The notes under the pieces: generated by a model
What the model saw: the letters and a program-made list of their open reading frames with translations, nothing else
Told to the model about the DNA's origin: nothing
Database searches by the model: none
In this document: piece by piece, positions 19,964 to 28,052 of the stretch
How the letters are laid out: each line of letters starts with the position of its first letter
Position numbering within the stretch: position 1 is the stretch's first letter
Position numbers and translations under genes: made by a program
Assembly (NCBI GenBank): GCA_016787085.1
Contig: JAEUVJ010000045.1
Location: 53,221-117,220 of the forward strand
From: Chitinophagaceae bacterium
Lineage (GTDB): Bacteria; Bacteroidota; Bacteroidia; Chitinophagales; Chitinophagaceae
Length of the DNA: 64,000 nt
Direction of reading: 5' to 3'

Positions 19964-20090
19964 TATATGTTGACATGGATATGAATAGACAAGGGAAGAA
20001 AGGGGAAACCGGAAAAGGGAAAGAATTACGCAGGCTACTGTGAATATACAGTACAGTATAACTTTTTGTAAACTTAATAACAGCAGTCGC

Positions 20091-20101
20091 ATGGCAATCG
20101 T
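20091..20101. promoter_or_regulatory. Candidate LacI-type operator half (ATGGCAATCGT)
   Basis: The 11-mer ATGGCAATCGT is repeated exactly at 39635-39645, between the lacI-type gene and the inositol oxygenase gene. About one chance match of this length is expected per several million bases, so the shared site upstream of both PULs is suggestive. Assignment to the local LacI-type protein is inference. Confidence 0.35.
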
Positions 20102-20261
20102 ATAGCAATTTTTGGCACACTACAGGTTCTCCGGTTTGGTTGGCAGGAGCCTGTTGCTTCAAAACTCAATAGTTCTTGAATCGGGGGTGAAAGTGATAAA
20201 TAATTCTTAAAAAACCATCCTGAAGTATCCTGAGAACCAATAAATAGCCCAAAAAAACTAC

Positions 20262-20272
20262 GCAATCGTTGC
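20262..20272. promoter_or_regulatory. Candidate operator palindrome GCAA-TCG-TTGC
   Basis: A perfect GCAA/TTGC palindrome around TCG shares the GCAATCGT core with the site at 20091. It lies about 350 bp upstream of the first gene of the region-1 operon and 246 bp before the tRNA. Confidence 0.35.
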
Positions 20273-20500
20273 CAGTCTTAATCACGGATATTTACCCGAT
20301 ACAATACTGTGTCTTTGATGAGACACGTATAACTGTGGCATTTTTTCAATCCTCATTGAAAGACAATGCCATTATACTATTTATTTCTTTTGCTCTCTTT
20401 TAAAGCTATACCTGAAAGATTTTAAAATTATTCCCCGCTGACTGCAAAAAATCAAAAGAAATGGCAGAATAGCCTCGTTTTTTACTCTTTCCTCATTGCT

Positions 20501-20508
20501 TACATTTG
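20501..20508 (+). promoter_or_regulatory. Bacteroidota-type -7 box for tRNA-Gln
   Basis: TACATTTG is an exact match to the TANNTTTG -7 consensus of the Bacteroidota housekeeping sigma factor. It ends 10 bp before the tRNA 5' end, as expected for a tRNA promoter. No exact TTTG -33 box is visible, only a T-rich run near 20478-20483. Confidence 0.6.
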
Positions 20509-20518
20509 CACTCCTGAT

Positions 20519-20589
20519 TGCCTTGTAGTATAATGGTAGTACGACAGATTCTGGCTCTGTATGTCAGGGTTCGAATCCTTGCAAGGCAA
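20519..20589 (+). tRNA. tRNA-Gln (anticodon CTG)
   Basis: The 71-nt cloverleaf folds by hand. The acceptor stem is TGCCTTG/CAAGGCA with discriminator A. The D arm contains TGGTA. The anticodon stem is ACAGA/TCTGT with loop TTCTGGC, giving anticodon CTG. The T arm is CAGGG-TTCGAAT-CCTTG. The CCA end is not encoded. It reads CAG glutamine codons. It stands alone between two minus-strand PUL operons. Confidence 0.95.
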
Positions 20590-20598
20590 CTGAGCTTA

Positions 20599-20620
20599 CC
20601 CCGGAAACTCTCCGGGGTTT
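20599..20620 (+). terminator. Intrinsic terminator after tRNA-Gln
   Basis: A 7-bp perfect stem CCCCGGA/TCCGGGG with a 5-nt loop (AACTC) is followed by TTTCTTATT. It lies 9 bp after the tRNA and ends 2 bp before the convergent GH97 stop. The minus-strand reading lacks a T-run. Confidence 0.7.
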
Positions 20621-20621
20621 C

Positions 20622-22583
20622 TTATTCCAGTACCATAACAAAACCACCGCGTGGCTGCATATTGATCATCTTTTGAGCGGCAGTCTTTACCGCAAAATTT
20701 TGTCTGGAAAACATAGCCCCTTCTGTGCCATCCGTTATCAGTGTAGCATTAGATTTTTGAAAAGAGGAAAGCGAAAGTTGAATGGCGAGCGAAGTGTTCT
20801 GTCCGTTGATGCCTGCAATGTACCATCGTTCACCGCTCTTCCTGGCGATCACTACATACTTTCCCGGGTAACCGTCAAGAAACCTGGCATTGTCCCAATG
20901 AGCAGGTAATGACCGTAAAAAATCCTTTGCATATTCCGGCACATGGCTCATTCCTTCTGGTGATTCAGCAAAATGCTGGATACCTGATAAGAAAAGAACA
21001 GACAAAGCCAGTTCAAAAGCACTGGTGGTCCTGCGCTGCACCCGTGTTGGTATCTTATATAAATTGACTGGCGTAAAATCCATCGGGTCAAAAGCATTGC
21101 GGGTAAAGGGCAGCATCGTACAATGACTGGCTTCTTCATCTGCATCTTTCTGACCAAATGTGACCATCTCAAACCCCCGGATTGCTTCTGTCGTCACCAG
21201 GTGCGGGTACGTTCGCTGCCATCCTCTTGGCAATGTAGCGCCATGAAAGTTCACGAGCAGTTTATGTTTGGCAGCATCAATCAATATGTCATGATAATAC
21301 TTGATCATGGATTGCCCGTCACCGCCAAAGAAATCAATTTTCACTCCTTTAATGCCCATAGAATACAACCGGCTGAATTCTTTCTCCCTTTGCTCATGCG
21401 TCAGCAACATGCTTTTAGGATGATAAGGTGTCGTGTTCCAGTCGCCGGCGGAATTATACCATAATATCAAACCAACGTTCTTTGTGGCCGCATACCCGGC
21501 AAGCTCTTTTATTTTATCGTACCCGATCTTTGTATCCCAGTTCACATCTACCAGGCAATACTGCCATCGCATATCAGCTGCATAGTCTATGTACTTTTTT
21601 TGTTCATCATAAGTTATAAAATCATCTTTTGAATTGATCCAGCTCCAGGAAGCTTTCCCGGGCCTGACAAATGAAGTGTTCATAGTTATAGCCGGCCGTG
21701 CAAGGTCTGTGCCGAGTGTAGATTCCGCAATGGTCTTCAGGTTGCCAATGGTAATGATACGCCAGGGTGAAAACCAGGGTAACGATGAATTGGGCAGTAA
21801 TCCTCTCCCGGTAAACACTTCTCTTGGGTCCGGAAAACCAACCTTATACTCGTTGCTCGCAGAATCATTGACTAACCTTGTACCACAAAAACTGCTGTCC
21901 AGGAAAGTTTCACTTACCAATAACCACGTATCATTGACCTTAAACAAGGCAGGATACACCCAGCCCGCTGCAGAAGCTGTACCCACACGAATATCCTGCT
22001 TGTAATGCTCCTCATAAGACGGGTTGCTGTGCTCCCAGCCTGATTTGGCTACGCTCATGGGCTGCAACCACGCTTTGGCCGCTTTGTCAAAATGGTAAGT
22101 GGTCAGTTCCTCATGGATCGTTCTCACATCAACAGATCTTTCAGGAAACTCATACCGGAATGCTACCCCATCATTGGATACCTGGAAGATGATATTCATT
22201 TTTTGCCCTGATGAATTTTTCAGACGCAATACTCTTTTGTTCGCTATGTAAGTGATGCGGCTTTTTTTGGCATTCACCATGGTATAGTTATCCTTTACCG
22301 GTTGCATTGCTGAGGCGGATAAGAAAGTGATGCCGGATGCAAAATCGCCGTCGTTCCTTATTACTCCCAGGCGAGATGGCTGAAGAACAACAGCTCCCCT
22401 ATAGGTAACAGTATAGCTTAGCTTACCATCTGCTGTGACCTTACAATCAACCTGCAATTTTTTATCAGGGCTGCCAACCTGCATCGTTTTCTGGGACTGA
22501 ACGGCAACAAATGAAAAAAGAAAAGCAGGAAAAAATGCTTTTCTGGCACATATGGTAAAGAGAGTTCTCATTTTATAATTCAT
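20622..22583 (-). CDS. Glycoside hydrolase family 97 (probably a retaining alpha-galactosidase-type enzyme)
   Basis: The 653-residue secreted enzyme has a signal peptide (about 1-30). An N-terminal GH97 beta-sandwich covers about 35-290 ('GVAFRYEFP', 'SGWEHSNPSYEE'), followed by a TIM barrel with 'LVDVNWD', 'GLILWYNSAGDWN', 'GVKIDFFGGDGQ' and 'LVTTEAIRGFE', then a small C-terminal beta domain. Asp417 and Glu466 fall where the nucleophile and acid of retaining GH97 enzymes (BtGH97b) lie, whereas inverting SusB-type alpha-glucosidases use glutamates there. So alpha-galactosidase or a related activity is more likely than alpha-glucosidase. It is the last gene of the region-2 operon, 26 bp after the GH28 gene. 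Confidence 0.88.
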   Translation of the reverse strand: MNYKMRTLFTICARKAFFPAFLFSFVAVQSQKTMQVGSPDKKLQVDCKVTADGKLSYTVTYRGAVVLQPSRLGVIRNDGDFASGITFLSASAMQPVKDNYTMVNAKKSRITYIANKRVLRLKNSSGQKMNIIFQVSNDGVAFRYEFPERSVDVRTIHEELTTYHFDKAAKAWLQPMSVAKSGWEHSNPSYEEHYKQDIRVGTASAAGWVYPALFKVNDTWLLVSETFLDSSFCGTRLVNDSASNEYKVGFPDPREVFTGRGLLPNSSLPWFSPWRIITIGNLKTIAESTLGTDLARPAITMNTSFVRPGKASWSWINSKDDFITYDEQKKYIDYAADMRWQYCLVDVNWDTKIGYDKIKELAGYAATKNVGLILWYNSAGDWNTTPYHPKSMLLTHEQREKEFSRLYSMGIKGVKIDFFGGDGQSMIKYYHDILIDAAKHKLLVNFHGATLPRGWQRTYPHLVTTEAIRGFEMVTFGQKDADEEASHCTMLPFTRNAFDPMDFTPVNLYKIPTRVQRRTTSAFELALSVLFLSGIQHFAESPEGMSHVPEYAKDFLRSLPAHWDNARFLDGYPGKYVVIARKSGERWYIAGINGQNTSLAIQLSLSSFQKSNATLITDGTEGAMFSRQNFAVKTAAQKMINMQPRGGFVMVLE

Positions 22584-22609
22584 TATTTGAGATCAGCAAT
22601 AGCACTTTG

Positions 22610-24061
22610 TCAGGGAACATTCCTGACAGCCTTCAGCTTTTGCGGAAAAGCAGGCGGGCCTGCAAGATTAACCAGTTTCAATGATTTTACAGCATGACTT
22701 TCCAGGGCATGAGCAAAATAAACAGGCCTATTATTCCCCCATAGCACGGAAGAGTTCCTTACAGTGATACCCGTAGCCTTGTCGAAATAAAAACCGGAAG
22801 TACTTCCTTTTACAAATCCTCCCACATTGGCCGGGCGGCGATCATATATACCCCCGGGAATGGCAGTCGTCTTATCAATAAAGACATCCACGTTGTCAAA
22901 TACAATATTGGATACCTTATCCGCCGACTCAGCACTTACATACACTCCATTTTCGCTGATACATTTTATATTGGTAAAATAAATATTCCTTACCTCTCCT
23001 ACCCTGCCTTCTGTTGCGCCTTTCGGGAAACGCCAGCTGGCATCTTTATGATCGATCTTTGCTCTGCGATATGCTGTCACATAAATGGGTTCTGCCTTTC
23101 CCCACCATACATCGCTGAACAAATGCCCTTCAATCATCATATTAGAAAAAATGACATCCTGCACTACGCCTTCGTCGCGGTTTTGAATACCTACACCCCG
23201 GTTGCTTTTCTTAATGATACAATTGTTAAACAACACCTGCCGGATCGTATCCATATTCTCTGACCCGATTTTAATTGCGCAACTTCTCGAGGTCATTGTG
23301 CAGTTAGTTACGGTGATATTCTCGCAACGGCCAAACTCCTCATACTCTCTTCTGTTCTTTAAACAAATACAATCATCCCCGCTTTCGATATAGCAATCAC
23401 TTATGCGTACATTTTTGCAATGATCAAGATCAATACCATCGCTATTACGAACTTTTAAACTGTTTAATAATGTAATACCTGATATAACTACGTCATCGCA
23501 ACCAACTAAATGTATGGTCCAGTAAGCACTGTTACCGATATGTACATTGTTGATCCGGATATTCCTTCCACCAACAATGGTCAATACATGCGGACGGGGA
23601 TCCACTACATTGAACGGCTTTAATTCATAAGAATCATCCAGTTCAGCTCCCATGAATGAAATACCGTTACCATCAATCTCTCCTGTACCACTTATCGTAA
23701 GATTCTCTATACTCTCACCGCCGATCCAGATCGTTCCCTCACCCGGGTTTTGCCGAAAGGCACTTTTGGTATACACTTTCTCATCAGGGTTGGCCAGCAC
23801 TTTTGCTCCTCCCTGGATATGAAAGTCAATATTTGATTTTAAATTAAAAGGACTTGCCAGAAAAGTGTAAGATGCCGGGACTAAGACTTGCCCGCCACCG
23901 GCAGCATTGCAGGCATCAATGGCTTTTTGAATAGCTGTAGCATCATCTGCCTTGCCATCGCCAACAGCACCAAAATCTTTTACATTGAAGACCTTTTGCC
24001 CATACCCCGTAATTGCCGTCAGAAATGAGCAGGCAATCAATATGTTTCTCATACTATTCAT
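22610..24061 (-). CDS. Glycoside hydrolase family 28 (polygalacturonase-like) with diverged catalytic motifs
   Basis: I chose the ATG at 24061 (483 residues) because it follows the GH92 stop by one base and starts a clean signal peptide ('ILIACSFLTAITGYGQ'). The N-terminus 'FNVKDFGAVGDGKADDATAIQKA' and the right-handed beta-helix repeats are those of GH28. The acidic motifs are present ('NSDGID', 'SGDDC'). The usual 'GHG' is replaced by 'SRSC' and the usual 'RIK' by 'VGIQ', so the galacturonate-binding His, Arg and Lys of true polygalacturonases are missing. That is more like rhamnogalacturonan-type or uncharacterised GH28 members. It is translationally close-coupled with the GH92 gene. Confidence 0.85.
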   Translation of the reverse strand: MNSMRNILIACSFLTAITGYGQKVFNVKDFGAVGDGKADDATAIQKAIDACNAAGGGQVLVPASYTFLASPFNLKSNIDFHIQGGAKVLANPDEKVYTKSAFRQNPGEGTIWIGGESIENLTISGTGEIDGNGISFMGAELDDSYELKPFNVVDPRPHVLTIVGGRNIRINNVHIGNSAYWTIHLVGCDDVVISGITLLNSLKVRNSDGIDLDHCKNVRISDCYIESGDDCICLKNRREYEEFGRCENITVTNCTMTSRSCAIKIGSENMDTIRQVLFNNCIIKKSNRGVGIQNRDEGVVQDVIFSNMMIEGHLFSDVWWGKAEPIYVTAYRRAKIDHKDASWRFPKGATEGRVGEVRNIYFTNIKCISENGVYVSAESADKVSNIVFDNVDVFIDKTTAIPGGIYDRRPANVGGFVKGSTSGFYFDKATGITVRNSSVLWGNNRPVYFAHALESHAVKSLKLVNLAGPPAFPQKLKAVRNVP

Positions 24062-24062
24062 G

Positions 24063-26360
24063 TTACTGTTGTTTAGATAAGCCGGAAGCCCGGTTATTAA
24101 TACTGCTGCCCCAGGCAGTGGGTTTATCCGCAAGCCATATTTCCAGAAGCCCGCCCTGCATGATCATTTTATAAGTAATGAAACTCTTAGGGTACGATTT
24201 ACCATTCCACATCGTTTTGCTGATATACATTGCTTCACGGGATGTCCTGTGTGCGGTGATCTCAAATTTCTTTTTACCGGGTAATTGCAGGATCATCTTA
24301 TCAAACAGGGGCGAACACAAAAGATATTCGCCTGAAACAGGATTCACCGGGTAAAAGCCCATGGCGGCAAATACATACCAGGCACTCATTTGTCCCGCAT
24401 CATCATTGCCGCTTAACCCGCCCGGCCCGTCGCTGTATTCTTCTTCCAATATCTTCTTTACCTCCCTCTGCGTTTTCCACGGAGAAGCCGTATAATTATA
24501 CAAAAAGGGTATCTGGTGACCAGGTTCATTGCCATGCCAGTATTCATTTTTGGTGAACAGGCTATCCAACGCCATTTCCAGTTGTTTTGTACCTCCCATC
24601 AATGCGGCAAGACCCGGTATGTCATGAGGAACATAAAAAGTATACTGCCTCGGCGTCCCTTCTGTGATATAGCTTTCCCTTTTATCTGCATCAAACGACT
24701 CAAACCATTTACCATTACTGTGACGGCCACGCATCATCATTACTGCAGGGTCATACACTTTTTGATAATTGAAAGAACGCTGCCTGAGCAGCTGCTGATC
24801 CTTCTTTTTACCTAATCCGCCGGCTACCATACTCAATGCATAGTCATCATAGGCATACTCCAATGTCCTGCTTACCTGTTCCTTTTTGTGAAAAGCTTCC
24901 TGTACACTATCCTCCATAGGTATAAAGCCATACTTCAAATAAGATGGCAACCCCCGGCGCCCCATCCCATTCTTGTATTCTTCAAAACTGGCTGGTGTTT
25001 CTAAGGCATTTTTCCTCATTAATTGGTAAGCAGCATTTACATCATAGTTACGAATACCTTTATTATATGCCGATGCAATAAAGGCTGTAACATGGTCGCC
25101 GATCATCGCTGCCGTGTAACTGTTCCAACAGGGAAATATCGGCAACCATCCGCCCTGTTGCCCCTTCAGGATCATTGAACGAACAAACTGGTTAATCAGC
25201 GATGGCTGTGTTATTTCCAGTAAGGGTAACTGCGCCCGGTAAATATCCCACATGGAGAAATCATCATAGTAATGCCCGTCAACTGCTTTCTTTAACTTAT
25301 AATTCCCGGAAAACTCAGGATACGTTCCATCCACATCACTGAACAGCCGCGGGTGCTGCATAGCATGATACATCGCCGTATAAAATACCCGCTTATACTT
25401 TTGATTGCCTGTTTCGGTTACAATTCCTGATAATGCTTTTTCCCAAATGCTGTTTGCCTTAGTCAATATTTTTTCAAAACTGTCTGCCCCGGTTTCGGTC
25501 AGCAAATTCTTTTTCGCCCCTTCAAGACTGCTGAACGAAGTGCCGATCTTCAAAACAACCTGCTCGCCTTTTCTCATAGAAAAGCCGGCATAGGCGCCGC
25601 TCTCTTTTTTATCCAACACGCTGTCCGCATCAGCTATTTCACTTCCGCTAAATGTTCCTTTTTTCGAAAACATCTTTTCTACTTTGATATAAAACCATCC
25701 GCTGAATCCAGCCGGTTGCCCCCATCCCTGGTAAATGCGGTGCACAGGATTGTATCCCCATATTTCACCCGTTGCGGCATTCACTTTTACAAAACCTTTT
25801 CCCTCGTCACTGTTCGGCATGACAAGCAGGTATAAGCTATCATCCTGCTGCATGGTAAAGCGAATAATACCGCAACGCAGCGTGGCCGTCATTTCTGCAG
25901 TAAGATGAGAGGAAGGCAGATCAACTTTGTAATAAGAAGGTGACGTCACTTCATCATCATGCGAAAATGGCACTGCGTATTCATCAACAGTTGTTTTGAG
26001 CTTCCCTGTCACCGGCATAATGGTAAAACTGCCGTAATCCTGCGTACAGGATCCGCTGATCCAGTGTGTACCACGGAAACCGCTTAATAGCGAGTCTTTA
26101 TAATAATAAGGAGGCTGGCATTTTACCTCTGTAGTTCTTGTTTGCGCAGTCCACTGCGTCATGCCAAATGGCAAGGTGACCGATGGGATGGTATTGGCGT
26201 TCGACTCTTTACTGCCGGTTTCGCTGTGTTTCATAGCACTGATGGTAGTGGATGGCGCTGTCCCGGACAAAGGCTGTACATAGTCCAATAAACTTTGTGT
26301 TGCCCCCTTCACCACCATCAGTAGACAAACAGGTAGTATGATTTTTTTACTTATACGCAT
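24063..26360 (-). CDS. Glycoside hydrolase family 92 alpha-mannosidase
   Basis: The 765-residue secreted protein has a signal peptide (about 1-21). The opening 'YVQPLSGTAPSTTISAMKHSETGSKESNANTIPSVTLPFGM' region is typical of the GH92 N-terminal beta domain. The (alpha/alpha)6 domain holds 'FSMWDIYRAQLPLLEITQP', 'QGGWLPIFPCWNSYTAAMIGDH' and the family hallmark 'GLSGNDDAGQMSAWYVFAAMGFYPV', which carries the catalytic base aspartates. GH92 enzymes are calcium-dependent exo-alpha-mannosidases acting on N-glycans or yeast mannan, with inversion. Its presence beside pectin-type enzymes is unusual and hints at a mannose-containing glycan. The gene starts 1 bp after the GH29 stop. Confidence 0.92.
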   Translation of the reverse strand: MRISKKIILPVCLLMVVKGATQSLLDYVQPLSGTAPSTTISAMKHSETGSKESNANTIPSVTLPFGMTQWTAQTRTTEVKCQPPYYYKDSLLSGFRGTHWISGSCTQDYGSFTIMPVTGKLKTTVDEYAVPFSHDDEVTSPSYYKVDLPSSHLTAEMTATLRCGIIRFTMQQDDSLYLLVMPNSDEGKGFVKVNAATGEIWGYNPVHRIYQGWGQPAGFSGWFYIKVEKMFSKKGTFSGSEIADADSVLDKKESGAYAGFSMRKGEQVVLKIGTSFSSLEGAKKNLLTETGADSFEKILTKANSIWEKALSGIVTETGNQKYKRVFYTAMYHAMQHPRLFSDVDGTYPEFSGNYKLKKAVDGHYYDDFSMWDIYRAQLPLLEITQPSLINQFVRSMILKGQQGGWLPIFPCWNSYTAAMIGDHVTAFIASAYNKGIRNYDVNAAYQLMRKNALETPASFEEYKNGMGRRGLPSYLKYGFIPMEDSVQEAFHKKEQVSRTLEYAYDDYALSMVAGGLGKKKDQQLLRQRSFNYQKVYDPAVMMMRGRHSNGKWFESFDADKRESYITEGTPRQYTFYVPHDIPGLAALMGGTKQLEMALDSLFTKNEYWHGNEPGHQIPFLYNYTASPWKTQREVKKILEEEYSDGPGGLSGNDDAGQMSAWYVFAAMGFYPVNPVSGEYLLCSPLFDKMILQLPGKKKFEITAHRTSREAMYISKTMWNGKSYPKSFITYKMIMQGGLLEIWLADKPTAWGSSINNRASGLSKQQ

Positions 26361-26361
26361 T

Positions 26362-28026
26362 TTATATAGCCCCGAAAATAGTTAGTACGAATGCGTTTTC
26401 GCAAGGGGGTTGTAACGGCATTTTCACTTTCAGGCCTTCAGTTGTCTGCTGCCATTCCAATTTTCCATGATACCCAATTAAAGAAACATCCCTGATCTTT
26501 TTTCCTGCCAATTGAGGAGATGTAGCTGCGAGTGACTTGATCACTGTCTCTTTTTCTCCCGGCCAGCCTAACAGGAAAGCGAACAAAATATCTCCCTTTA
26601 TCGTAAAACGGATATCTTCATGAGTAAAAGGTTTTCCTTTCCCTTCATTGAAACCCTGCGCAGTTAACGGGGCTGCTGATTCAATAGCCGGGCCTTCCCC
26701 AAATATCTTCCAGGGCCTGGTGTTGAATATCGCTTCATTATTTATTTGCATCCAACCGGCAATACCTTCCACTATTTTTCTTTCATCTGCATCAATAGTA
26801 CCATCGCCGCGAACAGGAACGCTCAGCAACAGGTTACCATTCTTACTTACTACATCTATCAATGTATGAATTACAGTTTTTGCTGTTTTATAACCATGCC
26901 TGTCATACAAAGGGTGGTCGTAATGCCAGTGGCCGATGCAGGTATCCGTTTGCCAGGGCAATGGCTCTATTGTATTGCTTTGCCCCCTTTCTATATCCCA
27001 CACCATACATTTGCGTTGCTCCTCATCAAGTATTTTTCCATTAATAACCACTTCCAGTTTTCCACGCTTTTGAATGCTGCGGTTATAATAATGCGCTGCT
27101 ACCCGTAATCCTGCATCACTCACGGGCCATAAGGGTAACGCCGTATCGTCAAAATAAACAAGGTCAGGATCATACTTATTGATGAGATCTGCCGTACGGT
27201 TATAAAATTTATCGCAGTATTGTTTTGATGGTTCTGCCGCACCATTGCCCCAGTTCCATTGTTTATGAATATTTCTTTCGTCATCACTGCCATCGCTCAA
27301 CGGATGGTTTTGTGCATATAATTCCTGCGGATCCAGTTTACTCCACCATGTCTTTCTCCCGTCACTCCCTTTTAACTTTCCATCATAGGGTACTCCTGCA
27401 AATGGCCCTGTCTTGTCTGCCTGTTGCGACTGCTCAAACCACGTCCATGCATGAGCAGCATGAACGCTTACCCCAAAACGTAATCCATTCTTTCTTGCAG
27501 CCTTCTCCCACCCGCCGATCAGATCTTTCCCCGGGCCGAGATTGACCGAGTTCCATTTCTGGTATTTGCTGTTGTAGTTATCGAAATTATCGTGGTGGTT
27601 AGCCAGAGCCATAAAATATTTGGCCCCGGCTCGTTTGTACAGCTCCATTAATTCTTCCGGGTTCCAGTTTTCCGCTTTCCATTGATGGATCACATCTTTA
27701 AACCCAAAAGCTGAAGGATGCCCATATTTTTCTATATGGTATTTATATTGCCGGCTCCCTTCAATATACATACTGCGGGCATACCAGTCACCAAACTCCG
27801 GCTGGCATTGGGGTCCCCAGTGCGCCCAGATACCAAACTTGGCATCGCGGAACCAATCAGGGGTTTGATATTGCTTCAACGAATCCCACGAAGGCTCAAA
27901 CGGGCCTTTGGCCATAGGCTCATGTATTCTGCTGAATTCAAAAAGAGAAATGGACTGTAGCGACTGGCTGAGCCAGATAGCCGGGGCGGCAGCAACGAGA
28001 TTTTTAATAACTATCCTTCGCTTCAT
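26362..28026 (-). CDS. Alpha-L-fucosidase, GH29
   Basis: The 554-residue protein starts 'MKRRIVIKNLVAAAPAIWLS', an Arg-Arg signal that may use the Tat route. The barrel shows GH29 landmarks: 'WFRDAKFGIWAHWGPQ', 'GAKYFMALANHHDNFDNYNSKY', 'GLRFGVSVHAAHAWTWFE', and 'YDPDLVYFDDTALP', where Asp293 or Asp294 would be the nucleophile. C-terminal beta strands follow. GH29 enzymes release terminal alpha-L-fucose by retention. Residues around the nucleophile ('YFDD' rather than 'WFDG') differ from standard fucosidases, so a related specificity is possible. It lies between an unknown exported protein (26 bp) and GH92 (1 bp). Confidence 0.9.
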   Translation of the reverse strand: MKRRIVIKNLVAAAPAIWLSQSLQSISLFEFSRIHEPMAKGPFEPSWDSLKQYQTPDWFRDAKFGIWAHWGPQCQPEFGDWYARSMYIEGSRQYKYHIEKYGHPSAFGFKDVIHQWKAENWNPEELMELYKRAGAKYFMALANHHDNFDNYNSKYQKWNSVNLGPGKDLIGGWEKAARKNGLRFGVSVHAAHAWTWFEQSQQADKTGPFAGVPYDGKLKGSDGRKTWWSKLDPQELYAQNHPLSDGSDDERNIHKQWNWGNGAAEPSKQYCDKFYNRTADLINKYDPDLVYFDDTALPLWPVSDAGLRVAAHYYNRSIQKRGKLEVVINGKILDEEQRKCMVWDIERGQSNTIEPLPWQTDTCIGHWHYDHPLYDRHGYKTAKTVIHTLIDVVSKNGNLLLSVPVRGDGTIDADERKIVEGIAGWMQINNEAIFNTRPWKIFGEGPAIESAAPLTAQGFNEGKGKPFTHEDIRFTIKGDILFAFLLGWPGEKETVIKSLAATSPQLAGKKIRDVSLIGYHGKLEWQQTTEGLKVKMPLQPPCENAFVLTIFGAI

Positions 28027-28052
28027 TTTAAATTATTTAACATCCGCAGATA

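Larger units (their letters stand above)
19936..20500. other. Leader/intergenic region between the region-1 PUL and tRNA-Gln
   Basis: I see no convincing gene in this stretch. The short open frames are not protein-like. It should hold the minus-strand promoter of the region-1 operon, but I cannot find a clear TTTG-N19-TANNTTTG match on that strand. It contains two GCAATCGT-centred candidate operators (20091-20101 and 20262-20272) and a CCCGCC/GGCGGG palindrome close to the first gene. Confidence 0.5.

Noticed and set aside
20519..20589. tRNA-Gln as an attachment site for a mobile island
   Set aside because: I saw no integrase and no repeat of the tRNA 3' end elsewhere in the window.
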